Assembly: GCF_000182565.1 (NCBI RefSeq)
Contig: NW_015971546.1
Span: 754,614-818,613 of the forward strand
From: Spizellomyces punctatus DAOM BR117
Taxonomy: Eukaryota > Chytridiomycota > Chytridiomycetes > Spizellomycetales > Spizellomycetaceae
Length of the DNA stretch: 64,000 nt
Reading direction: 5' to 3'
Position numbers and translations under genes: made by a program. The notes under the pieces were generated by a model. That model saw only the letters and a list, made by a program, of their open reading frames with translations, was not told the DNA's origin and made no database searches. This document shows positions 51,521-62,688 of the stretch, piece by piece (position 1 is the stretch's first letter; every line of letters begins with the position of its first letter).

Positions 51521-51889
51521 ATGCCGCGAGGACCCACAAAGTTCGATGAAGCCATGGCTCACGGGGGGAAAATCTCTTACCACCAGAAATCCCCAACTCA
51601 ATCCGGCGTCAGTGTGTATGTAACTCTTCCGGACGGAACCCTCAAAAACTTTTCCAATGTCCATCCCGAGCGCGTTGAAGCGTATATTGACAAAGCTCGG
51701 CATCAAGAGAGAGAAGGGTCGCCTCCAAATAAGGACACAGAAACAGATCAGCAGTGGAAGACGGAGCAGTGGATGTTTAGGAAGAAAGAGCATCCAGACT
51801 ATGGTATGAATTTATTCTTTGCCAGCCACAAGGGAGCCCTTGCTAAATGGGCACTTGTGATTCCAGCGACCAAAGATGTCAGTGGGTAA
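51521..51889 (+). CDS. Small hydrophilic orphan protein
   Basis: Not recognised. ATG 51521, in the good context AAACATGCC, opens 122 codons to TAA. The first half could fold as a small beta structure (GGKISYHQK, GVSVYVTLPDGTLKNFSNV); the second is charged (DKARHQEREGSPPNKDTET, WKTEQWMFRKKEHPDYGMN). No signal peptide. A GTATGA at 51803 follows a codon for Tyr, so an intron and a different C-terminus are possible. The coding claim rests on length, start context and protein-like composition only. Confidence 0.45.
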   Translation: MPRGPTKFDEAMAHGGKISYHQKSPTQSGVSVYVTLPDGTLKNFSNVHPERVEAYIDKARHQEREGSPPNKDTETDQQWKTEQWMFRKKEHPDYGMNLFFASHKGALAKWALVIPATKDVSG

Positions 51890-53872
51890 CCATTTTAGCG
51901 ACTTTTGCAATCTGCTGTGTATGTGAGGGGGGGACATGCTGCATCTATTGACAGCTAGGATATGATGCAGTGACTACTGATGACGCTTGCTCATTGCGAC
52001 GATGCCAATCTTCATATAATCTTGACTGAGTCCGCAGATTAACACTCTCGTCATTTTTGCGTCTCTACTTCTTCGGGGCGATTTCAATGTAGCAAGATAC
52101 TCTATAATCGTAAGGATGGCCCGTTTGATTAGTTATGACAGCAGGGAGCATTGGCGATGCCGCTCATACTATGCTAGTTGACCATCTGCGATGTAAGAAG
52201 TAACATTTTGCAAGAAAAGAAGGTCACCGACCACTGACGCCACTGTACAAGTATTTGTGAGTACCAACACTTCTGCCTTGTAGGATCCTGGAACTGCGCG
52301 CAATCGGCCCGCGCTTCTACGTGCAATCCTCGAACTACCCGCGGCGTGTGGGGTTAACCTTCCTGCCGTTCTCGCGGGTCATATTGTCGCTAGACCAAAG
52401 ACGGCGCCCATGCTTTGCGTTTCTCACCGCTCATATTCTCGGTTGATAAAGGTTCATGGCCCGGCGACATACCCGGTGGATACGGCGATAAAGTCTTTAC
52501 TCTTCGCGCCAGAAGGACGTCACCCTACTCATTTGGAATGTTCCTGGGTCATATATTTTTGATGTCTCCGAGACACAACTGCCATGTGGGCGAGCAAGAT
52601 GGCATGACAGCAGGATCAAAGAAGCCCAACGTACGGATATCAATTCGAATGATATCAGACGAAGAACGCCAGCATAAGTGCTTCACTCCCGAGCGACGGT
52701 GACGGTCGGAACAAAGTTGAGGTTGGTAGTAATAGACATACTTGACACGTTCCTGACTTTTGATATCGTAGAAGTTAGCTCGTAGTATCATACTAAAATT
52801 CGCTGTGTGTTTTGCTTGATGGCACGTATCACATCTCATGCAGTTCACTCGTACGCACCAGCGACTCACCTCGTGGAAACTCCATGGATATTCAACCCAA
52901 AAGTTGATGCCCTATGACTAGCCGTCATCTGAAGGCTTGCACAAATTGCAGATCCACTTCAAGCTGCTCGCATTATAAGGAGTCTCAGTCCTTACCAACC
53001 GGCTACGAACCTATTCGGGAGACTGGAATTTCACCTCTAACCGTGCAGCATAGCCGTCTTCCGCTTATGGGCGCAGCCAAACAGTAGGATAGGATCAGGA
53101 GATAGTACATCTCCATCTATCTTTGGATAAGGAGATATTCATAGCAGAATTCATGCACATACAGCGTGGGACAAGCTGGAATATTATGTGAGATTCCGGG
53201 AGCAAGCAAAAACCCGAGTCTCAGATCTGAAAAGCCGTGCAAGATTGGACATATTTGAAGGACGTGTAACAAACATTATACTGGGATTTATCACTTATGA
53301 GACGGTACCTGTGGATGTATCAACTGGATGGCGAGCCTTCCAAAAAGCCGATCAGCTGTCTGCGGAAATATTAGCAAGCAGCTATTACTGCATGGTGAAA
53401 GAAAAGTCCGCTTTTGTCGGGTTGTTGAAATCGTGCCGAACGGGCGGATTCTCCTGACGGTCCTAGTACGCTTTCCTAGCGAATGTATTTGGCGAGGATG
53501 ATGCTTGGTTGAGGTAAGCCCATAGGCTGATAGAGGAGAGCTTTTGCATGAATAAAACTCCAATCCGCTGGGAAAGAGTCGGAAGACCACTATTTCTTGG
53601 CTGGTACATACCCCAAAGATGTCCTATTTCCCATAACAGCGGTACCAACTGCTGGCCCTTGCCTGATCTGTAAAGCAAAGAATACCTATGGTAGATGCAT
53701 GTGTCCATCTTCGTGGCAAAAACTTCCACCCTATCGAAACTCATGTATAAATATTCTGTATTCCTTAAATCAAAAATCGCCAAAGCAAAAAAAATACAGG
53801 AGCCCAAAAATCACATATTCCCTAGCCATTACGGCACATTCCTTCAACATTACCCACGCCAGGATCCCCAAC
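51890..53872. other. 2-kb gene-poor region
   Basis: The largest gap in the window. Open frames at 52415-52702 (+), 52549-52869 (-), 53188-53457 (+) and 53463-53807 (-) are short, overlap on opposite strands, show no domain and are not linked by obvious splice sites. No inverted repeats, transposase motifs or tRNA were seen. It may hold a decayed gene or regulatory DNA. Confidence 0.35.
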
Positions 53873-56800
53873 TCATTTCATGCCAGCGCGATCTTTGAGA
53901 TCCCACATGCAGCCATGACATAACATGGCATCCTCCTCCTTCACGTCCCCTACTTTAGTTTTCTTGGCATGGTCTTGCTCTTCTGCATCTTCATCACGAG
54001 ATTTTCGCTTCTTGCGGGTACCGTTTGAAATCGGGACTGGGGCGTGTTCCATTGGTTTATCTGGTTTTAATAGGTCATCCACATTGTGTCCCGCCTCGCG
54101 AATCTGCTCTACAATGTCTTTTTGTTTCCACCACGCTGGAGAAACGGTTTTGTGACATTGCGCGCAAATTCTTGTTATAGATGGATGATCGATAAAGGTG
54201 TCCAAGAGCGGTGATTGAACAGACTGGCTCATTGCGCCGGATGACTTTCTTCGAGGCGCTTCAGCCGCGGTGGGAGACACGCTTGAGCCCTTCCTTCCAC
54301 CGAGTTTAGGGACTTCCAATATGATGGGCGATATCAAATTTTTGACGCTTGGTTCCTCGTGCAACCCGCCTGCGGAACATACATGACAAAGGCAAGTCCC
54401 TTGTAGGGCCATGGAATATGCTCGTTTTTGGCCACTGGTTGTCAGCGGCTTGGTGTTTCGTTTTTGGGACAAGACGAATTCCCGAATTAAAAAGGGTCGA
54501 CTGTAGCTGTAATCTAATTCCTCGGGTGGTACATGGGAGTAGTATGGTGTCAAAGACGAGGGTGCCGGTTGGTGAAGAGAGCTTGTTGCTGCGGCTGTGG
54601 CAACAGCTTTGATTGTCTCACCGTGGAACTACGTGATATCGTTTTAGTAAAGTGTGGGGGAATGGGGACTTGAAATTCAGGTCATCGCCTGAACCTACTT
54701 ACCGAAGATACATTTCGACGGTCATGCCTGGGACAATGTGCCAGAGCTTTTAATTCCACCTGAGATGACGATTTTGACAATTTGAGAGATTCGATCGTCA
54801 TTTCCCACCCAGCATATTGCGCACACGTCGCATGAAACGCTACAGAGCAGTTGCGTTCAGAACACGTAATGCAAGCTCCTTCGGGTTGTTTGCAGATGCA
54901 ACATAGCTATAAAAAATGTTATTCACCATACTATGTGTGGATGAAATAAACGAACACGAACCTGCTTCCATCGCTTCTTATCAATCAAGCCAATACATTC
55001 TACTGGCTCCTCCGTTTCAACATTTCCAAACTTTACTTCCGGCATCCAGATCGCACAGGTCAGATGAGCCCAGTTATTTCCGATAGTCCTTTTCAACGCT
55101 GATTCGCGTGGCGAATTGACAATGGGACAAAGTACACATTTATACAGCTAGAAAATACGGTAAGAGTTGTCAAATAACCGCAAGTTTACCAAAAACGTGA
55201 AGGGCAGGACTTACAACTGAGCATTCAGGATGCTGTATATTGCGACATCGGGCGCATTGAAAAGTCGTTTCGATATGTTCCGCAGGCACACCGTAACATT
55301 CTGGGCAAGTAAATGTCAGCACACACCTTGAAGATGTTATACACATGTTTGGCTTAAATGCAAACCTTTGTGAACGCGCAATTTACATCCCAAACATGTC
55401 AACAAAAGGTTTCCGGGAGGCTCGTACAACTCTGTGCAGACAGCACATGGACGCGGTGCATCCGATTCAGGACTTGAAGGAACAAAATCTTCGACAAATG
55501 TGATCTTTAGGAGGGAAGATCAGACCATCATTCTGTTGGTAAAGGCACCGTGTACTTGAAATACCTCAGGTAAGGACACTTTTGCGACTGCTTTTCGGCT
55601 CTTCTTCTTGGCCGGTTTCCTTTCACTATCTGACGGTGTTTGCGCATTATCAAAGGAACGTTTACGCTTTATGATCTTCTTGGGAGCTGTTCAACAGACC
55701 ATGTGTCAATTACGAAAAACAACTCTCCTCAAATTCGCAGACATACGCACCACTCTCCCTATTCGCCCTCTTTTGTGTATCACTGATAACTCGCGTGACA
55801 CCATATTTGAGATAATGAATACCACAAGCCAAACAAAGGATTTCCTTCTTTAGATCCTTTTGCCGATACTTCCATCTTTGTGATTCAGTTGTCCAGCAAT
55901 TGGCACATTCTTTCACACGCCCCTTTCCGGTTGGTGATGGGGGCATGTCGTCTTCGCTCAGGTCCCCATTACTGAGATTACCTTCGGCGTCTGCCGCACC
56001 GTCCATCGCGTGCTTTTGACCTTTGAATCGCTTACTGATGACGAATTAAGCACAGTATTTCAGCCATGTGTTCCAATCCACCGAATGTGGTTGTGCATTG
56101 GTATTGGTTACGCACCTTGGTCGATACTTTTTACAAAATTGCGAGTAAACGGCAGCGTATCGTCGAGACTTCTTCCATTTGTAGAAGAAGGCCACCACCT
56201 CGGTCATCGGCTTTGCTGGTACCTACGCGGACAAATGAACGTTAACATCTGGGTTTTCCAGCGCCATGTCCACAAAAGACATCTCGTACCTCTCGGTGCA
56301 CCAAATGCAATTCATGTCCATACTTGGCAATTCCGCCTTCAAAAGCCTTAATTTCATTTTCTGCCCAATCCACGACACCTAGATCGCGCGCCTTCAATTC
56401 AAGCATAACTTTCAATGCCGCTTCGATATCGTAATCTGCTTTATGTAACTCTGCCAAAGCTCGATCAATAAGGTAATCGGATGATTTCAAAGTTGACGGC
56501 ATTTCTTCTTGTATATGCTCCATGTATGCATCCACTTGAGAATAATCAATGTAAACATGATTATTTTTGTACCCTAGAGCAAATTCGCCAGACGTACGCT
56601 GCTGCTCGCTCATATGCGGTGGCATTTTGAAGACGACTTCCGCAGAGCTACCACGAGAAGGTATCTCCAATTCCTCGTTGACTAAATACCTAGCTTTAGT
56701 AATTGCGGCACGTATGGAATACGGAGAGGCAAACTCACCGTCGGAATCCAACAGCTTCAGTTTGCGCTTGCCTTTGCCGCGTGCCGCGAGTTTGGAATTT

Positions 56801-58907
56801 CCTTTCGCGCTGGAAAGAGGTGCTTCCAGTGGGGGAGTCTCGGTTTGACGACGCTCGCCGTTCCTTAAAGAAGAATGTGAACAACCCACAGAGAGAAGAC
56901 GGCGGCTGGCATAAGCGTACCTGCGATCGGCAGTCTCCTCAACGACATTAGGTTGATGTGGTAGTTCGAGAGGCGGTATGTCTGCTTGGTAGTCGGTACC
57001 AACTCTACGACCCCAGATGAATATTCAGCTTACGATAAAATGAAGAAGAAGATCGCTTCCCAACATACCGAGAGCCGCTGGACGTGCGACGACCTGTCTC
57101 CGGGAATGGAGGAGTCTCAAGGTCCGGGATGTCGGCTTGGTACTCTCCGCCGATTCTAAATGTCGTTATATCACCCGTTCAGATAACTGTGCCAGCGACA
57201 GCAGGGAGATATACACACCTAGAAGCTGATAGGTTGGTGCTGTCTGGCTTCGCTTCAAGATCCGGCAAATCTGCTTGAAACTGCTTTCCAATCCTAGATG
57301 CAGGTGGTTAAGCATTTCACTGTATGTCGTGTATCAATTCAAGTAACTCTGTACCTGCTGGCTGCCTTGGGATGCCCTCTGTCCGGCCCTTCTTCCGCTG
57401 TACCTTTCCAATTAATCGAATGTTGTAATTGAAAATGCAGTACAGCAGCTTACCCAAAATCTCCCTATACTTTGCATATTCACCAAAATACCTGTACGGC
57501 CACATAGGCTTGGCGGCATCTTTGGTCCGGTTGAATGGTAACTCTACCTCCTCCATTGGCACTGGACAGAGCATCATCGCAGCTTGTCAATGCACTTTCA
57601 CAGTGTCCAAAGAGCAAGGTAAAACAAACCTTCAGTTTTGACATCCTCGTCCTCAGATGATATGGCAGAATCGCTATCATTCGATTGCGAAGGTAAAGAA
57701 GATTCCTTCTTCCCAACCTTGCCTCTGCTCTTTCCCAAAGATGTCTTTTCCTCCTCTTCAGCTGCATCCGATGCTTTTTTATTACACTTGGCGCATTGCC
57801 AAGCATATCCTTTGGGTGGTTTCTTTACGATCCCCACACAACCCAAATGGAAGGCAGCACGGCACGCCACGCACTTGATGACAGCTTCATCGGGATTGCA
57901 CCATCGATCGCAGCTATTGCACACTCGTCGTTCGGTAAAATCCGAGGCTTTGCCAGCTTCAACGAGAATGAATTGGTAGTCGCTCAGAGCACGGGATACT
58001 TCTCTCGGAAGGTTTTTGACGAGTTCAAGAGGCACCACGTCGTACACTCGATGTGTATATCGGTCGTATACTGTTACAGAGAGCGATATGGATTTGTCAA
58101 GTGAGGGTTTGCATGACATGGCGAGCATATGACGTACATTGATCATAGTAGAAGCAATCCTCCTCTGCCCGCCATTGCTCCATGTCCTTAACATGAGATA
58201 TGTGTTCTACTTTGCATTTTCCTCGGATGCTCGAAATACTTTAGATCCCAAAAAAACGCTTTTAGTGATCGTACATGCACACACATTGACCACAGGACGA
58301 CGACTCACGGATTAATATCCGAATGCATGCTCGCCAACAGTAATCGAGGGTCATGTTTCTTCCCTCTTCCGCCGGGGAGAACATCTTTTGGTCTGTAGAA
58401 CCAGCCTATGCGCGCCACCGTTTGCTTGCCCGGTAATTTCCCCGAGACGAACTCGAGGATACGGCCGACGTAGTAACTGCCAATGTAGGTAATATGAGCG
58501 CATCAGTAGGCATGGGAAACAAAGCAGGAGATGAAGGTAGTCTGTACTTACAGCTCATTGGGAATATCGGGCGCCAAATACACGTAGTCTAAGAAAAATC
58601 GGGATATGAAACGATCCAGATATGTGAGCAAAGGCTGAGCCAGCATCTTGTGCATGACTGTTACCAGTCACCCACTAGAGTACTCAAACGTTGTCATGGT
58701 GGGCTGTCTGCTCACAATGATGACATACATACCGTTCAAAGCATAAGTTTCTCCGTTTTTGGCCACTATTTGGGTCACAGCAGCCTTTCCACTGTTTGCC
58801 GAGCCAGCAGCGGAATTCCCACCTCGAGATTTCACCTTGACCGGCGACACACTCTTTCCGTTCACCGGAGTGACGGACAATGGTGCCTTCTTTTGTGCTT
58901 GTTTCAT
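53873..58907 (-). CDS. SNT2: SNT2-like chromatin protein (BAH, PHD, SANT, GATA-type and extended PHD fingers)
   Basis: Yeast Snt2 is a histone-binding protein (with Ecm5 and Rpd3) in stress-responsive gene control. ATG 58907 starts a basic tail, then a BAH domain (IVAKNGETYALN; YVGRILEFVSGKLPGKQ, FYRPKDVLPGGRGKKHD). PHD1 follows: CNSCDRWCNPDEAVIKC, then CRAAFHLGCVGI and WQCAKCN. WPYRYFGEYAKYREIL begins the Snt2-typical linker. An ELM2-like region and SANT domain follow (DWAENEIKAFEGGIAKYG; MTEVVAFFYKWKKS). Then a GATA-type finger (CANCWTTESQRWKYRQ, CLACG), a PHD (CAVCTELYEPPGNLLLTC), and an extended PHD (CPIVNSPRESALKR, WAHLTCAIWMPEV, CCICKQPEGACITC, AFHATCAQYAGW). The C-terminus has a degenerate GATA-like finger (CAQCHKTVSPAWWK ... 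CHGC) and a Lys/Glu-rich NLS-like stretch. Stop TGA or TAA at 53873. About fifteen exons; limits approximate. Confidence 0.84.
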
Positions 58908-60460
58908 ATCGCAAGCTACGGGTCGTGTAAGAAGATATCTGTCGGGGCAGTGCGCAGAAGGGAGGAGATATGGAGCCCTTTTTTCTTAGTGCGCGAATCC
59001 CCAGATGGGAGCGAGATGGGTTAAAGTTGGAGCACAGAAGGAAGATGCAAGAGTATTGGTAAAAGCAAGTGAAAAGTAAAAGTTCAAGTAGCAAGTAACG
59101 AACAAGAACAAGAACATTAGGCAGACTTCAAATGGGCAAAGCGTTTAAGATTTTGGAATTTTGGGGCTCTCTCCTCTTCGCGTCAACTCGCCTGCAGTTG
59201 TTTCCACAATTTGTCACGGCCTTTTTGGAGACTTCTCTTTTTTTTATTTATTTTTCTAGGTCTTGTTCATTGTTGGCAGCAGGCAGTTGGAGTAGCATGC
59301 TGTCTTTGTGGCCATGTCAGTCTTTTGTTTGTGGTTTGTTTGCAGTTGGAAGAAGCATTTGTACAAAATCGAGTTGGCCAAAGCCCAAAGAAAAAAAAGA
59401 AACGAAACTGCTGACTATTGGTTACGGCACTTGGATTGTTTTGCTCGTTTTAGGGCCCAAGCTCTTGTTGTTCTACTACGGCCAGGGACCAAAAGTGGAC
59501 CTTGTTTATTATGAAATACCAGTTATCTATCGGTCAAGATAGCTATTGTGAATGATCGGCCATTCATCTGCACAGATGGTCATTAGAGTGAGCGACTCGT
59601 CAAGTTTTGGAATGATGAAATTGATATGCTGTTGATGGAAAGCCCACCTACTCCACTCGAAAGGTCCCTGGTCCCTGCAAACATGACCGAATGAACCAAT
59701 GAACCACAGCGATTAGAATGGAGTTGGAAGCACACATATAGGGACATGGTAACAAGGACAGTCCTGAGGCGATGCGCGGTTTATCGTTATCACTGCATCG
59801 CTTTTTACATTTCTGAATCCCGAATGTCTTTAAAGTAAGGCAAATGCAGTGTTTGCCCATAAAGGTGCACATCTACATCTGGTCGGATGGGCTTCCGAAT
59901 GACCTGGTGTCCTGGTGTCTGTAGGGTGAGCGATGCAGAATGCATAATCGACCAACTCTGAACATTTCATAGCAAAGGCTTTTGCTTTTTCTCTACGACA
60001 GACATGGCGATCACTGAAGAGGATGTGCTTTTATGATGGACCTCTGCTTCTTTCGTGTATTGGGGGAACGCTCACAATACAATGCAACAAGATGAGTCCA
60101 TGTATCCCACCTCCACTTGTTCAAACCCATAACCGAACGTAGTGGCGAGGCGCCAAGATCTCACTGCCCGCCTCAAAGGAGAACCCATCCCAAAAGCAAC
60201 TCGAGGGAAGAAGAACGCGCGCGCGGCCGACGTGGACACTTCTGCGGTACTCAGCGTGGCGAAGTTGTAAACCCGCTGCTGTGCAAGTAGAAAATACTTA
60301 AAAACAGAGGACGACTTTGACATTTGGAGCCGAGGAAAACCAGAGCAACATTAAGAACCTGACGTAGAACCTGCAGTAGATCTCTGACTTTTTGCCACAG
60401 TGAACCTGCCCTGAAAATAGCGATCCTGCTCATATTACAACGCATACGAATACACACGAT
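58908..60460. other. 1.55-kb divergent intergenic region
   Basis: Between SNT2 and the aspartic-protease-like gene. A 136-codon frame (59132-59542, +) begins with an ATG and is hydrophobic (TIGYGTWIVLLVLGPKLLLF), but it is T-rich, lies next to the SNT2 promoter and resembles no family, so it is not called. Nothing else stands out. Confidence 0.3.
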
Positions 60461-62688
60461 ATGCCTTTCTGGTCTCTGCCAGCAACATTCACCACCCTTT
60501 CCCTCCTCCTCTCCACCGCCTTTGCTGATCCCTACCATCCACCACCGCCTTATGAGGACTATTATCGCGATGAATATCCTCAAGATGACTACCATCCGAG
60601 AATCTTGCGCGTCCCACTGCACAAACCGGACCGCCATCATTCCTCGATTCTGGACAGATTACTTGAGGAGCAGGCGTATGTACTCTGCTTGCAACGTTCT
60701 GCAGAGAGCTGCGTTTTTTTGATGACTGTCTTTTAGATATATCCGTGAAAAGTACAGCAACCACCCAGCCGTCCGTCCAGCATACCTGACCCCGACTTAC
60801 AAGGAGGAGAAGGAAAACCCTGGATACGGACATGGATATGGATACGAACAAAAATACGACGAGTATGACAAATACGAAAAGCCAAAGCCGAAATCAAAGC
60901 CAAAGAAGAAAAAGGGGCCTGTCTCTGTCCCTGCTGGATTTGACCCGTTTGATTGTGAGTTTGGGTGCGCATATAAGACGTGAGATGATAACGAAAAACT
61001 CACACCGTTGAATGACATAGTTATTGGACAAGTCGAAATTGGCACTCCACCTCAAAAGCTTACCGTCCGCTTCGACACCGCCACGCAGCTCTCCTGGGTC
61101 AAAAAAGCCGCGTACAAGGAAAAGCCCAAAAAGTACGACGACTATAACTCATACGACAAGTATGATGAATACAAAAAAGACAATGACTATTACGAGCCCG
61201 AGCGCGAGCTTGTGTATTTTGGTTTTGACCCGGACAAGTCGTCGACATGGCAGGACGGAGGCCGTGAAGGTGATCTAGAGTACTATGGCCAAGAGAAGGT
61301 CATAGTCAAAGAAGGGCGAGATGTAGTGAATGTTGGTGGCATTGAAGGTATAGTCTTGTTATGGTCGTCTGATATGAATGTGAGGCTCATGTATCTTAAT
61401 ATTTAGCAACTGTCACTTTTGGACTGAGAACACAAAACGAGGTTAGCGCCAATGAGACTGTGGACGGACACTTTGGTACGGATTTGAATTTTTCCTCGCA
61501 CTGTCCGCCACAACTAACTTGGTATACTAGGGCTCTCACTGCGTAACCCAGACCTGGACTTTGACCCCTGGCTATACCAAGCAGTCAAGGACGGTGTATG
61601 CGATCCCATTTTTGCTCTGGACCCGCCACCTGTGGAACCGCCCAAAGCGTATGCTCCTCAGCCGACGCCATCGTATGGAAAGCGCGATCAAAGCTACGAT
61701 TACTACGAACCGCCAAAGCCCAAGCCGACCACTGCCCAATTATCGATCTGTGGATATGAAGGTCAGATGCCCACCAGGTTTAACCATGTTACGCAGAGAG
61801 GGTTGCAGTATGGGTATGTTTTAATCCCGTTGAGCCGTTATTGACATTCTAAATTGCGAGGGACTAATGGCCTGGTCTTGTTAAAAGATACTGGCAACTC
61901 AACCTGAAGAAAATCAAAGTGGGTCAGAGCCTGGTCCCGCTGGTGAAGGAGTCCCGTGAAGATCCATATGGGTACCAGTCCTACGAGCCCAAGCAGAAAG
62001 AAATCGATGCATTGATTGATACTGGTTCCCCTTTCATCATGCTCCCCAAAATTGCGGTCGATAAGATTCACAAGTTGATTGGCGCTACGTGTCCAGGTCA
62101 GGAATATGGGTACTCTGAATACAAAGATGATTACAAAGACGACTACAAGAAGGATTACAAAGACGAAAAATCCACCCATAGTCGCCGCGCCACATCCATG
62201 AACGCTAACAGCACATCTGGATTCTGGCGCTCGCAAACCGGCATCAAATCGCATGACCTTTGCACGGTCCCGTGCGCCTCGGTCCCGAAACTTGCAAACA
62301 TCACTCTGACGTTTGACCAAGGAGACTATCCCATCCTCCCCGCGGAATATATTCAAAAAGACCCAGATGATTACGGAAAGCAACAATGTTACTCGGTTTT
62401 TACAACATTTAAGCCAGATAGTGCTGTGCTTAAAGAAGCGCCAAGCGAATTTGGTGAAGTTTTAGCTGTTATTGGTAGGTTATACCATCTATTTCCATCA
62501 TTTATTCAAGTTTAATGCCTAACTTTATTGGATTAGGTACATCGTTTACGCAAGCCCACCAAACTGTTTACTATCTGGGTAACATTGGGCAAAACCGTAG
62601 ACGTCGTAGGCAACTGACGGAAGAGAATAGCAGCGAGATTCCAGGGATTGCTATTACGAGGTACTATTCATTGGCATGGAGTCCTTGA
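60461..62688 (+). CDS. Secreted pepsin-family (A1) aspartic-protease-like protein with Tyr/Lys/Asp-rich inserts
   Basis: A1 proteases are two-lobed secreted or vacuolar peptidases using two Asp-Thr/Ser-Gly motifs. ATG 60461 gives a signal peptide (MPFWSLPATFTTLSLLLSTA). After a Pro/Tyr-rich propeptide-like part comes GQVEIGTPPQKLTVRFD, the start of the first lobe. The first motif reads Asp-Thr-Ala-Thr (Asp codon 61074-61076) instead of Asp-Thr-Gly-Ser. GLSLRNPDLDF and QLSICGYEGQM follow, then the second motif IDTGSPFIMLP (Asp codon 62018-62020), which is normal. CSVFTTF-type sequence and AVIGTSFTQAHQTVYYLGN match the C-terminal lobe. At least three low-complexity inserts are dominated by Tyr, Lys and Asp (60820-60950, 61130-61200, 62100-62170). 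TGA 62686-62688. Five or so introns. The fold is fairly sure; activity is doubtful. Confidence 0.8.

Noticed and set aside
59132-59542. 136-codon open frame with ATG and hydrophobic stretches
   Set aside because: T-rich sequence beside the SNT2 promoter, no family resemblance, and an internal stretch with intron-like ends; hydrophobicity follows from T-rich codons.
62110-62170. Repeated DYKDD-type residues resembling an epitope tag in the protease-like gene
   Set aside because: Similar Tyr/Lys/Asp-rich inserts occur elsewhere in the same gene, so this is natural low complexity and not an engineered tag.
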